A DNA stretch of 40,073 nt from Lingula anatina. Lineage: Eukaryota; Brachiopoda; Lingulata; Lingulida; Lingulidae. Of this stretch, positions 9,717 to 23,700 are shown in pieces. Position numbers and translations under genes: made by a program. How positions within the stretch are numbered: position 1 is the first letter of the stretch; the number at the start of each line of letters is the position of its first letter. Location of the stretch: positions 24,951 through 65,023 of the forward strand of contig NW_019773611.1 in NCBI RefSeq assembly GCF_001039355.2, in the 5' to 3' direction. Below the pieces are notes generated by a model. That model saw only the letters and a list, made by a program, of their open reading frames with translations, ran no database searches and was not told the origin of the DNA.

Positions 9717-12692
9717 TATAACTAGTGTGTTGAGCTCTAAAAGATAAATTCTTACATTTGCCAGCTGTCAACACTGCATATCTTAAAACAGAATACAATT
9801 GATAATGCCAGTAATATACTAAGCTATTAGTAAGTACCAACAGTTGTGTAACTACTATGGATTGAGTGTGAATTATCTGAATATGTTTCCAGGGATCTTA
9901 TTATACACAGTCGCTGATTACCAAGTGCTTCCTCTATTATCCATAATAAAGTATTAACTTGATGATAATTCAACAATTATATCAAAAGTGTTGGTTGTCA
10001 AGGCATTAATGCTGTCATGGGAATATGGTTTCTGATGAAAATGTTCATGGCCAATTTTGAATCATAAGTCTTATGGCACGTTCCCAATGCAACTATCAGT
10101 TTACGCAGATCGATCCAACTCCGCGGGGACGCTCACTGATTGCAATAAAATCAGATTTAGTTTTTTTTTTCTAAATAATTTAAAATTAGACATGAAACAC
10201 ATGCTTTCTGTAAATGATTAATTCTTACAAAAACAAACCCTTATCATTACCTGTCCACCAAATCTTCCAAAGTCAAGGGAATAGAGTCACAGGATTTTAT
10301 GTCTGACCTGTATCGCACTTTGATGCCATTGATAAAACTGAAGGGTTTCACTGAATCTTAAATCTTGATAATTGTGTGATTTTAATAATAATAATATATA
10401 TATAGATAAATCACCATTTAAAAGTTCTTGCACACAATGGCATGTTCTAATCTATAATGAAAGTGAAAAGGCCCTCCATATATTTTGACCCACTTAGCCT
10501 TCCTGTACAAATTAGAAAGAATTGGCATCAGGCACATGTATTGACACGGGTTTTAACATTTGTAATATATAAGGTCTGAATTGAAAATGATCAGTAACTC
10601 CAATTTGCAGTATATTTAGACATAATGATATCACTTTGAGACACCTACAGCATATCTATAATAATCATAATGATGATGATAATGTTGCTAACAGGACAGA
10701 AGATATCATCAGAAGTGTGCACATGCATGTGCCATATAAAGGATGACGATAATACTAGAACCGGGTTTGACTCAGGTTTCAGCAACACTTCTAGATTTCA
10801 GCAATGCTCACAAATAGAAACCATCATCACAGATACAAAATCAAATTCAGCCAGCAACAAACAGCTGCTGAAATCAGCTTTGATTTACAAACCTGTGAGC
10901 TTTTTTGGATTCTTCTAATTCATCTGTCAAGTCAGCCACCTGCTGTTTTAGTTCTTCTTTCCTCTCTGTCAGCTTATCTACCTTCTCCTAGAATGTTCAA
11001 GTTGGCGATTTGCTATTTAGAATTTGCCACATGGTAGTCACTTTCAAATTATATACATGTATAAAAATATCAAACATTTTTAACAATGCTTGTCTTCTTG
11101 AATAAGTTGAGCACCTAACTCTTTCATTGCAGGTTTGTTTGCCAAGTACTAAAATGAACAACAAAATAATTTTATTGTTCAATGAATAAAGTATCATCTA
11201 ATAAAATTTAAGTAAATAATGTATATCAATAATGTATATCAGCTCATAAACTTGAAAACTAAATTGATGGGGGGGGGGGGGGGGGAGGGGGGGTACGGTC
11301 CTGCCCATCTGAATGTCTGTCTGTTTTCACAAGTTTTCAGCATGTCTGGAGAAATACTCAATAATGTCCAAGGCTGCCTACTTTTGTTTGGCAGTACGAG
11401 GAATCTTTCAACTATTCACCCAACCACTTACTCTCTCCCACCCACCCATTTACTCTCTCCCACCCATCCACTTACTCTCTCCCACCCACCCATTTACTCT
11501 CTCCCACCCATCCACTTACTCTCTCCCACCCACCCACTTACTCTCTCCCACCCACCCATTTACTCTCTCCCACCCATCCACTTACTCTCTCCCACCCAAC
11601 CACCCACTTTCTCTCTTTCTGCCAGGAAACGAGAGGATCCTAATGACCAAAATAATAACATTTCCTTTTTTATGCCAGACACATCTATTGTCCGTGTACC
11701 TGCAAATCCTGATTCACTGAAGTCTCAGACGTCAGCTGAGACTCCAGATCTTTCTGTATTTTAAGTCCTTCGTCTCTGGCTCGCTTGATTTCTTCATCCC
11801 GCTCCACCAGAGCATCCTTCAACTTTCGTATTGTTTCTGTCTGGTCGTCCAGCATCTTGGATTTTATCTTCAGGGCATCAACTTCTCTCTGAAGGAATAC
11901 AATACAATACAATACAATATAATATAATATAATATATCTCACACGGTTTAGAATTTTTACGTCAGAATATGTTTGAATGTTTTTCTTCCTATACTAGCCT
12001 TAAGCCTAGCCCTAAGTAACTTAAAGTATGAAATTATTTTGAACTCATCGATGTATTGCCAATTTGGCAAAAAAAAACAAAATTTAGTAATAGCAGAAAA
12101 AAAAGTTAAAATGAAAAATTATTTTGAATTCACCAATGTACTGATGATTTGCTGAAAAACAAAATTTAGTTAAAGCAGTTTAAATGAAAAAATATTGAAA
12201 AAAATTTTTTCACACCTTGGTAAAAACTTGACATACAATTCAAGTCTAAAATCAAATATAAAAGAGGACCCAACCAAAACTCACATCTAACTGTTTCTTC
12301 AGAGAGTTGACTTCTGAGGTGAGTGCCTCTATCTTGGCCTCCAGCCGCCCCCTGTCCTGCGCCAATGCTGACCCCTGTTGAGCAAGTTCCTGACCCCAAA
12401 GCTTGCGTTCTGCTTTCAGTCCCTCTATAACTGACTCCTGCGCCTGGATCTGGGATTGCATTTTGGTTCTTTCCTAGAAATAAATGCATGCTTGTATTAA
12501 ACAACATACCATAACCTACCTGTGAACAATGACCAGGCCCCAGATTGGCAAAAAAAAAACAAAAAAACTTGAGACAGGTTCGCTGGCTAAAAACTTAATT
12601 ACCAATATTTTATGGTCAAATGTCCACATCTTACCCTATCAGGAACTGTGTCACAGCACTCCCATGGAAATCCTAGTCAACTAAGCCAGAGA

Positions 12693-12769
<77 letters not shown>

Positions 12770-14892
12770 GGGCCTCTATTTATAGTTGCAGCATTCAATA
12801 TTAAAAAAAAAATCAATATATAAAATAAAAATAAAATATCATTTTAAGGACGGAGAATAAAAAAAACCCTGTGCTTGCACTCCATCAATTTATCTACCTA
12901 TGGCTTGTACACAGAATACTATTTTGGTCCAGCATTCCAAAACCAAGATAAAAGCAGAAATGTCCTCACGTCAGCCACACATACCTGTTTCAGTAGCTCG
13001 AGTTGAACCATTTTCTTTCTGGCATCTTCTACTTGGCCCTCAAGAGTAAGGTTTCTCTCCTGTACAGGTTTGATATGGTTGAAAATAGAGGAGAAATTAT
13101 TCACAAATCATTTCACAGTAAAAAATGCTACCACAGAAATATTTTTACAATATTCCTTATCAAAATAAAACATTCAGTCCCCCTCCTCACTTATGTGATA
13201 TGGTAGGAGATGGAGGAAATTACTCACATATCATTTCACAGTAAAAAAATTCCTACCACAGAAAATACAGTTGTTTTAATCACCATAAAATATACAATCC
13301 CCATCCTCACCACTGTTTTAAAAGCATTCTTTTTCTTGCATTTAAACCAACTGTTAAAGAAATGGCAGTGGATGTTTTCTGTACCATGTGGAATCAAGAT
13401 ATTAGGAAAAACTTGTTTGCAAAAATGACCAGTAAACTTAAAGTTGACATTATTTTTAAGGGAAAGGAAAAAAAATCTTCTTTAGTTCAAGGATCACTGA
13501 GTGACCAATGACCAATCATTAGCACCACATGCATACCCTGAGCTCCCGTAACTGCTCCTGTCTGGATTTTGAAAGTTCAGTCAGTCTTCCTTTTTGTTCC
13601 TTTACCAACTGTAAGAAGAGGAAAATAAAACAATATATTAGTAAAAATATCAGATACCTTCTCTATATTTGTAATTAAGCAATGCTTTTAACGTCAATTG
13701 GAGAGGTTAACTTTAATATGTGGTTGAAAGTTTTTAAAAATTCTGTTAATCCAGTAGTAACTGCATCATTGGCTCCATTCCACTCACTATCTTCCCCCAT
13801 CCACCCACTTACCCATCCACCCACTTGCTCTCTCTCCCAGCCACCAATTCATTCTCTCTCACCCACCCCACCCATTCACTCTCCCTCGTCCACCCCAGCC
13901 ATTCACTCTCTCGTCTACCCCAGCCATTCACTCTCTCTTGTCTACCCCAGCCATTCACTCTCTATTACCCACCCCAGCCATTCACCCTCTCTCACCCACC
14001 CATTCACTCTCTCTCACCCCCCCCCAGCCATTCACTCTCTCACCCACCCCACCCATTCACTCTCTCTCTCTCACCCACCCCACTCACCCATCCACTCAAA
14101 TGAATTGCAGTATTCTGTTCTCTCCAGCAGCCTTATAGTGCTCACTGTTCATAATGGTAGAAGTATAGTAAGAATACAAATTCCCTATTTTCCAAAAGTA
14201 CTGTCACAATTTCTATTCAAGTTACCGCAGTAAGATCTGCTATCATTTGTGTCTGTGTCTCGTCCTTCTTCTGAGCAACCAACAAAGCCTGTGTGTTCTC
14301 TGCTGCCTCACGGCTATTCTTTTGAAAGGCTGCCTGAAGCTGCAGGGAAATAAATTTAATTAGTATAGTTGATGTAATTCTAATTAAAGTAAAAAAAAAA
14401 ATACATAAACATACAAAAAAAAAAAACTTAGAAGAGACCAATTATTACCTACAGAAGGACCATGGGCATTGCCACTCAAGGTTCTTAAATTGCTGTCAAA
14501 TTCTTATGTCAGTGAATTTAACTGCTTCAAATTGCAGCATTAACTACAGTGATACAAACTTTCAGTTACAGAAAGGATATCACTCAAAACTTATGGGGAC
14601 CTGTGTCAAAGTCCTTACCGGATACTTTAAGTTCGACTTCCAATACGGATAATTTCACTGGTTACAGCTCTACTTACCATAACATTATCAGTAAAATTCT
14701 AAATTTTGGCATACATCTTGTCTGGTTGCCTCATGCTAAACTCAATGTATATAATATAAAGCTCCTTATTCTGTCACACCAGCCTGTAATTCGGTCTTTA
14801 CCTCTCTGAATCTGTCTGATTCAATCTGCAAAGCCATTCTGAACTCATCCTCCAGCTCTGTGTACTGCTTCATCAGTGTGTCCATCCTGTGT

Positions 14893-14944
<52 letters not shown>

Positions 14945-14974
14945 TTGGTTTATTTAATTTCTTCACAATATATG

Positions 14975-15043
<69 letters not shown>

Positions 15044-17601
15044 TGTGTAATCAAACTCATGCCTGGTTATTATGTATCATTTTCCATTCTAATTCTTTTT
15101 CATCTCCCTGGGGAGAATATAACACGAAGACGAAAAAGCAATATTACTTTATGATGGAAAACACACATGCACAAGTGCATGTAATAAAGGAGTTGCCGAT
15201 TCTCCACAATGACATCTGCAGAATATGACATCTACTGCAAAATTATATGCTGTGCGTGACATATGCAACGTCACCTGATAGATATATGCCAGAAAACCTC
15301 AAGTGTATATTATGAGAGGGTGGCAGTGTATTATTTGATGTACATATCGAGAAAAAGTATTTGCATTTCACTGAAAAACCAAAACCCCCTAAAAACCAAT
15401 AAAGCATATATCATCATGGTCTTCTCCAAGTATGTACATAAGCATAAGTATGTACATATGCAAGTATGTACATAGCATGTACATATGAGCATATGCTCTC
15501 TTTTACAAAATGACACACACTCATGCATAGAAAACACACACAGATGAAACGAAGATTATTTTATACTCACTTTTCTTGTTGTATTTGTAATTGGCTGGAA
15601 TGCTGCTCTCTTATTGTAGAAACTTCCCTGGCAATTGCATCCTGCATCTCCTTGCTGTTTAGATCAAATTTACCTTCCAACACTTTCCTGGCAGAGAATG
15701 AAATTTGACAAAAAACTTTTGTCTGATGGGTGGGTCGGTGGGGTGGGGGTGGTGCATTTTTTTTTATTATTTTTTTTTTGTATCAAGCAATGCTAACACA
15801 TGTTAAGAAAACAATACATGACTCCAAAATAGATATTTGAATTCTTTTCCTATTTCTAATTCTTTAAATATTGATGAATACTTTCAAATCTGTTTGTCAA
15901 TGAGGTTTATTACTTTCTGTCTTTCCCAATTGACAATTTGTTCCTGAAAAGAACGTTTCTCAATTCCACTTTCATGTAGTTGGCTATCTGATTTTAGTCA
16001 TCTAGACTTCGGCCAAAAAACATACACTTTTTGTTAAAGAGTCCTCTGGCCTCAAGTAAAGGCATAAAGAGTATTCCTTACCTATGTTCCTGCTCCCTAT
16101 TGGCCACCAACTCCTGCAAGGAATGGACTTGAGATTTCAGAGTTTTTACAGAGTTCTTCAAGAGATCCACCTCACGACTGGCTGCTGCTGCTCTGGCCAG
16201 AGCTTCCTGGGTTTTCTTAACCTAGACATATGAGGACTAATGTGAGAGCAATTTTTGTTTTCTCTGGTGTGTGTGCTGTAATTGTGCTGTTTTAGTGTCA
16301 TTTTTGGCTAAGAATTAAAAAGTTTTAAATACACACAATGTATGGAAACACAAAATTGATTCTTATTATAAGACAAATCCATCCCCTTTCACATGAAAGA
16401 ACCCCTACTGTAATCCAACACATAGGAATATGTTGACAGACTTTCAAAGATGATAACCCACAGTTACTACCCAATATCAGGGACATGAAGGTGCGCTTTC
16501 ATGCGTGTATATATATTCTCAGCATACCTCATGTGCTTGCTGCTGTATGTGTTCAGTCTCAGCCCTGGCCGTAGTTTGTTCCATGGCTTTCAATGCCTGG
16601 TGTTGTCTATTCTCCCCTTCTTCTGCAGCCTCCAGCTTCTCTGTCATCACTTTCACTTGGTGCTACAAATAATGACCCGCCCAAGTGAGAGCAAAATCAG
16701 ACTTTGTTTTTGATCATAAAAGTATAACAATATATGATCTTAACCATCCAATCAAACCACAAATGAGCTGTATTTGTTATACTAATGATATACGTTGATA
16801 CTTATGAAATTTAATAATATGCATGTCCTGCTGCCAGACAGAGAGGCTTTCACAGTAATATACTTTCACAGCAATATAAATTAATATTTTGCTGCTTATT
16901 GCACTATATATTATTACATAACATGGGGATGAGCTTAAGTATGAGTTTAAAGCATCCATTCGAGTCTAGCCAATCTTTTCACCTGAATAATGTACATCAC
17001 TGCACACTTCTCGTCTAGTTTGTGAAAAAAATTACCTTTAAACTGTCCACTTCTTCTTTAAGGCGCAGCTTGGCTTCTCTCTCATTGGTCAAGGCTTGTT
17101 TTAACCTGGTGGTTGCTTGGATGGCGACATCTTGGAGATCGTGATCTTCTTTGGCTAAGGAAGAAGATATATAGAGATTGATTCAAAGCATTCACTCTGA
17201 TCTGGTGCGTGGATCAACATTTTGAATTTTTTTTCTACACTGTCTCATAATACAACAATACAATACAATACAATCTTCTAAGCACACTTTCATTCCATAC
17301 AATATTGTAAAGTAATTCTAAATACATTTTCAAGGAGAAAATATGCATTTTTTTGACAACGACGTTTACTGGTAGCAATAATATCAAATTTAATGTAAAA
17401 ATCACGATTGATAGCACCTGGCATTCCAATGTGCAAAAATTTTTTATTATTTATTTCAAATTATTCAAATATGCTTGTGTTGACTTAGAAGTCCTATTAA
17501 CCTTTTGTTCTCATGCTCTGAATATGATCAACAAGTTTCTTGGTGGCTTGCTCTGCCTTCCATCTTCTCTCTCTTTCACCTTCCAGTTCCTGCATTAATT
17601 G
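8542..17601 (-). CDS. LRRCC1: LRRCC1 exons 11-23: coiled-coil region
   Basis: Thirteen short exons, most of them 72-189 bp, encode nearly uninterrupted heptad-type helix. Examples are REAKLRLKEEVDSLK (exon 12), LQELVANREQEHR (exon 14), YTELEDEFRMALQ (exon 16), KIEALTSEVNSLKKQ (exon 20) and EKVDKLTERKEELKQQV (exon 22). Exons 12-13 and 16-21 end in phase 0, so several could be skipped without breaking the frame. Exon 23 (8542-8679) encodes INKRW-type sequence followed by LEKQVRQMKDVWESNEKK and ends GAR at a GTAACA donor. No further exon is found to the left. Confidence 0.9.
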
Positions 17602-17689
17602 CTGCCAAAAGTCAAAAGGATCACATATAAAAGCTAATCCTGTTACAGGTAGTCAAGTTTAGAACACAGAACGATCTAGAAATCTCTCT

Positions 17690-17749
<60 letters not shown>

Positions 17750-20700
17750 CCAATTCTGGTAAAATCATATGGTAATATTCAATGACATTCCGATGTTGCA
17801 GTCTCACCCTGAGACCTTTTACTAGGCAGCTCAATTCTCAAAATTAATTAATTAATTAATTAATTAATTTTTCTATTAATCGAACATTGATCTACTCCAA
17901 AATCTAATCAATTCTAAGGTAACCTATTTCTGACATGCCCTGAAAATATTATCAGTATATCTGTCCACAAAATTCTGAGTTATGCATAACCAACAAACTG
18001 ACAATGGCAGAGGAAAGAATATAAAACCATGAGACAAAATGTAAATTCTCTCCAATCAGTACCACGTATGTAGCCTCTATCTCTGACTTGAGCTGCCTGT
18101 CAGCAGCGTAAGCGGTGGGTCCCTCTCCCTGGCTGAGAACCCTGGGGCCTGATACTGGAGACCCTGGGGCTGGCTGGGTGAGGTCCTCACCACTAGGACT
18201 AGGGGGGAGAGAAAAATAAAACGATACAGTATTTTTTAACTAAAAACAAATTTGTAAATCTGAATTTGAGATATGATAACGCTGGTAATGTATCTAGCAC
18301 AGAGCAATTGTTCAAAATGTTTTTTTTAATTCACGACATTTTAAAAAAACTTCACAGAGAAAGATAAGATTCCCAAACTTATAAACAACTGCATGCAGTC
18401 ACAAACATGGCTGGCTTACTTTAACACAATGACATTTTCAGAATACAATACTAAACTAGAGGATCAGAGAGGCGATACCGCCTCCGGATATTGTACCACC
18501 AGCTGGAGTAAGCGCATTCGTATGGACCCCCCCCCTCCTAAAAGGGACACCATCACCAGTCTTGTGTTTGAGAAGCTCTATAAGATGCAATCAACAAGAG
18601 TTCTCAAAATATGCAAAAAAATATAACTAAAAATGGTACAATCAAGCAGATTTTCGAATTGACTTGCATTTTCCTACCCTTGATCACTACTGTATTCTCT
18701 AGACAAAAGGCCTATTGGTTTTCCTTGAAATGTGTTGTCAATGGTGCATATATGCTGACAAAAGAGAAAACCTTGGGGAAACAATGGGCACATCTCTGCT
18801 AGTTTTAAAGATATGAGAGGCAAGAAAATATGCAAAGCTCAGTTCATGGTGAAAAAGTAGGTCAAAGGTCAATTTCAATATCATAGTATATGAATNTTTT
18901 TTTCGTAAAAAATTTCATTTTTTTGAAAATTTTGGCCCGTTTGACCTTGAAATAAAGGTCAAAGGTCAAATCCAAGGGCATATTTGAAATCTACACATAT
19001 GACTTTTGGAAAGCCGTCTGGAGAAATTTTTCCCATAATTCCTTCCGTAGGGTAGATAATTGGCATTGAATTTTCAAAAATTTTGACAAGGGTGCATTGC
19101 AACGAGCGTCACGCCCAGGTCAATGCACCGACTGAGACAAAAAAACCTGGGGGTTCAAGTTGAGGTTATATGTGACCTAAATCCAAGAGATGGGGACAGG
19201 GGTCCTTGTGGTCTAGGAGGAGAAGCGGTAACGGTGACTTGTATCCGGCGCCAGTAAGCGGAGCCGGTGGAGCCAACGGAGCCGGCGGAGCCGGACGAGA
19301 CAGGTCGGGACTAAAACCATGAGTACCGCCAGCGTACACGCTGGTGGTACTAATTAAACCAAATAAATATCCTCTCTCTATATATATATTACTTCGAAAG
19401 GTGAACAAAATGTGTAAGATATTTCAAGTCCATGTTCTTTAACAGGGAGGTTGAATGGCCTGTGTTACCTAGAGGAGACCCCTGATGACTGTGCTTTTCT
19501 CTCCCTCTCCCTGCTGGCCACCGTGGCCCGCTGATAACTTGGAATCTTCGTCTTCCTTGACCTGCGAGACTTGCCTGCAGCCTTGGGGCCCTCACTGTCG
19601 CTCTCGTCAGTTTGGTCAACATCTGTAAGATTACATACATTCCTAAAAAAACCTGCTCATTCAAACTTATCAATTTTAGGCACTTCATCAAAAATCATCA
19701 CCAACTGGGTACAAACAAATTAATTGATTGATTTCAGTCCAGTTTGATGTGATATTCTGTCATGTGCTGTTGTCCACACATTTACAAGGAAAGCTCAAAG
19801 GACAGAATAATTACACAACACTTACTCTTTCCTCTTTTTTTGCTACAGCATAAACCAAATCTTAAAAAAAATATATTACTCTAGGTTTGACAGTCACGGT
19901 TGTATGCTACACTCAGTTTCTTGGTATTTTATATTGTTAATCACTAAAAAGGTTAACTTCCTCTCTTTTCAGACACACCTCTCTTGGCGACCAATCTAGC
20001 TGTCTTACTTCCACCTTGAGGTGACCTTGACCTTAATGGACTGACCTTGGGTGCCCTTGGTGAAGTGACCTTTGGTGACCTAGTTGACTTAAATAAAGAT
20101 ATAATCTCATTATGAAAATGTTCATGTCAGCTTTGTCTCTTTTCAAAAATGGTAAGGTATTGATAATAAAATCACATTTAAAATATTACTGACCTTTTAT
20201 TTCTGAAACATAACATAATGTACATTTTTGTGAATTCTGAAAGAAAAAAACTGAAATTCTTATTGTCAAGTGTTTTGTTAAAAAAATGTAATTAAAAAGA
20301 ATTTACAGACAAAATTTTTCTCATCTAATTTAAAAATAGTTGCAAATATCCTTGTTTGCAATCATTAAACACTTTCACATTTTTTGGACCAAAACATATT
20401 TTTAATAACAAAGAAAAAAAAAGATAAAAAACAGCAGTCACCGATCAAAAATGAAAAATAAAGAGAGATGTGTTCAGGTTCTCACCCTACCTTTCCTCCA
20501 TATAACACCTGTGCTAGCTGGTGTTCTAACTTCTCCAGTCTCAGCTCATGATCAATGGACAGCCGAGACCCTATGGGACTCTGAGAAGAAGCAATAAATT
20601 CAATTTAAGTTTAACTCTGACAAAGGTAAAATGGCAAATTGGATATGTTAAGATTGATAAATATACAGATATAACCACAGACCAGTCTACATTAACTTCA

Positions 20701-23700
20701 TTTATGAAAAGAACTGGAAAAGTTTGAAGATCATGCTGTATAATTCACACTGTAGCACAAAGTAGTAACTTTATCTGATAATAGTATAATTATATAATAC
20801 ATTTTATGTTCTGAGTCAAATCTCAGCACTCATAATAATAATAAAATAAAACCATATGTGATTGAGCAGTGCAAATATGATTGTCTACAGACCTTTCTCC
20901 CTGCAGTATTCTACCTCACAAACTTCTCTTACCTTGTTTCCACTGAGTAATCTGTCCGACTGCCCTTCTCTCCATGGTTTTCTATCCGACAAACTTCTCT
21001 TACCTTGTTTCCACTGGGTATTGTCTGAGTGCCTCTCTCTCAGTTGTATTCTATCTCACAAACTTTTCTTACCTTGTTTCCACTGGTTAGTCTCCCTGAC
21101 TGCCCCTCTGTCTGTGGTATTCTATCTCACAAATTCTCTTACCTTGTTTCCACTGGTTAGTCTGTCCCGCTGCCCCTCTCTCTGTGCAGTCTCCTGGTCA
21201 GTGGTGGTGCTGCTGGTACTGACCTCAGAGGTGGACATGACTGCCCTCTCTTTGAACTTCTCCAGAGCTTCATCAATGTGTGGAGTAGCCAGTGCAACAG
21301 GATCCATGTCCTTGAAAATAAAACAGAAAGTAAAGTGAGCAACAGTTTCCCCCTATCTCATGACCTTTATAGATTTTAACAAGGAATCTCTAGATTTTAA
21401 ATTTTTAAGATCTGTAAACAGATTTCATCTAGCTTTTATCATTCAGCTGTTTCCCTTATTAATACAAATAATTAAACTTATCTAATTTTAAAGCTAATAA
21501 CACAATGACATTGTTAATGACATGTTTAAAACTTGTCACAATAACATTTCTTATTCTGGATGTTTTTCTTCCACCTCCATTGTGCACTTACAGAATTGCT
21601 GCTTGATGGCAACAAAAACTCCATGTATTGATCCAGTCCTAAAATAACAGAAGAGAAGCATCTCATAGAATTCATGTTGCTATAAAATCCCAATATGGTA
21701 CAATTAACTTTATATCTGATAACTGAAAAAAATGCACAAAATTTATTCCAGTAAGAAATATTTTTCTATATCTACAAGATCTATCAAAAATTGGTTATAT
21801 TTTTAGCTTCTTTTAAGATGAGCATACAATGCTTAAAGTGAGTTGCCATCTTTATATGTACATACTATTATATAATTTTCATGGACTAACAAATATGTTT
21901 TTAAAAAAACCTACCAGGAATGTCTGCCAGTATATCAGCTGCCTGCACTGGGGTGCCATCTCTGTTGACTCCATCCAGTATCTGTAACTGTGGAACTGCA
22001 CTCATGATGCTGCTCCAAGAACCTGCAGGAAAATATAAAAAGAAAACACCTCATAAAATATAATAATTATACTCATCACTCCCACTGCTATAAATTTGTC
22101 CATGTTGGGGTCTCAATTTTTCCAATCTCTGCCATTGCTCTTGTGCCCATATATGTCTTTAAACATAATACATCCATGACCTTACTGTTAATTCAAAGGT
22201 CGCATTCACAGCCATATTAGATCTGCAGACTAACTAGTCCGCAGATCCAATATGGCGCATGCTCAACAATGGATCCCCACCTCCCATGCACGCATAGGTT
22301 AGGTAACTCAGGTAACATTAAATATATATCAAAAAACATTTTTAAAACTGTTATATGTTGAAAAATTCTGAACAATGACAAAAAATAATTATCACCAATG
22401 CTCCTGGAACACTGTTATCCAACTTTCAAAGAAGCAAATTAGTGTTACTGGGCACCAATGGACTCGCAAAACTGAAAAAGCATCAGGTCTCAAAAATTAT
22501 GTTCCTTTTCAAAAATAAATCAAAAATAATTTTAAAACAAAATACAAATGTACCTGGGATCTGACACACTGGGTTATCACTTCCATCTTGTGCCAGGGTG
22601 AATCTCCTCAGGTTCAGGCAACCTCGCAGACTGGCTATCACATGCTGTACTGACTGTATACGGTTCCCTTGTAGTTCCACATGAGAAAGCTTGTAGTCTC
22701 TCCCCTGGAGTCTGTGAAAACCTGATATATCTGTGATGTGATTGTAGGAAAGATTAAGCTTCACCAACGCCCTGAAAATGAATGAGCATAAGGGGTCAAT
22801 TTAACCTAAATGTTTCAACAAGATTCGAAAGGTTTTATTAGAGTCTCATTCATTAATAAGATAAAATACGGTAGCTTCAATATGGAGTCGGGTAGGACTG
22901 AATATTACTGGTAAAAACATTCTCTGGACATAAATATATTCTTTCAATTTACCCTCAAGAAAAACAAGGCAGCAAAGCTGTCAAATGTACAGACAAAAAA
23001 GCAGAAAAAAATGTTAATCAAAATAGGTAACTGTCAATTCAGATGCAATAATACATTATGCTTAAAGGTACATATGAACCGAGCATTGGTGGAGCGTGTT
23101 ATCACTGAAAGTGCACTGCGACGATGGCGACAACAAACACAGGTGACAGTTATATAAAACAGACACAACTGTGTCTGTACATAAAAAGAATCAATCCTCC
23201 TTCCAAACCTTAGACCATCTAATCCCTGCACAGTGGTGATTTGATTACAAGCTAAATTCAGCGTTCTGAGGTTTGATAAGCTGTCGAGTCCTTCAATTCT
23301 TTCAATCTGATTGGACGACAGGTCCAGATGGAGTAAGCTCCTCAGCTGCAGGTTCTCGATCCTTCTAAGAAAGTTGCAATGAAGATTCAGCACCTGTAGT
23401 ATAAAACACTGCGTTAGTCATTAGCTATAAAAGGTCTTCTGAAATCTAGATATGTGTGTGTTAGCAAGCAAATTTCAAAGTAAAGACACATATGGTATCA
23501 CAACCCTGACAGCTAATATCTCCCTTCAAATAAGTCCTATAGGATCCTATATTATTCTATAGAAAAATGGGCGAATTTCCTATAGGACCCTACAGGATCT
23601 TATAAGATCCTATAGAACGTATTTGCTAAGGCTTGTATGAATATCCAATAGAAAAGACAGTGGTGAAAGTCACCACATAACTGATCAGAAAAACACCAGG

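Noticed and set aside
9442-9840. Minus-strand frame with a long Tyr run
   Set aside because: The Tyr run is translated (AAT)n microsatellite; nothing else supports coding.
11219-11764. 181- and 135-codon plus-strand frames rich in Ser, Pro, Leu and His
   Set aside because: They run through the 22-bp minisatellite and over LRRCC1 exon 21 on the opposite strand. Composition explains them.
13682-14233. 183-codon plus-strand frame rich in HSLS and HPP
   Set aside because: Translation of the CATTCACTCTCT/CACCC minisatellite, inside an LRRCC1 intron.
19389-19691. 100-codon minus-strand frame over LRRCC1 exon 9
   Set aside because: It is in a different frame from the phase-compatible exon 19469-19622, which encodes the expected Ser/Arg/Lys linker.
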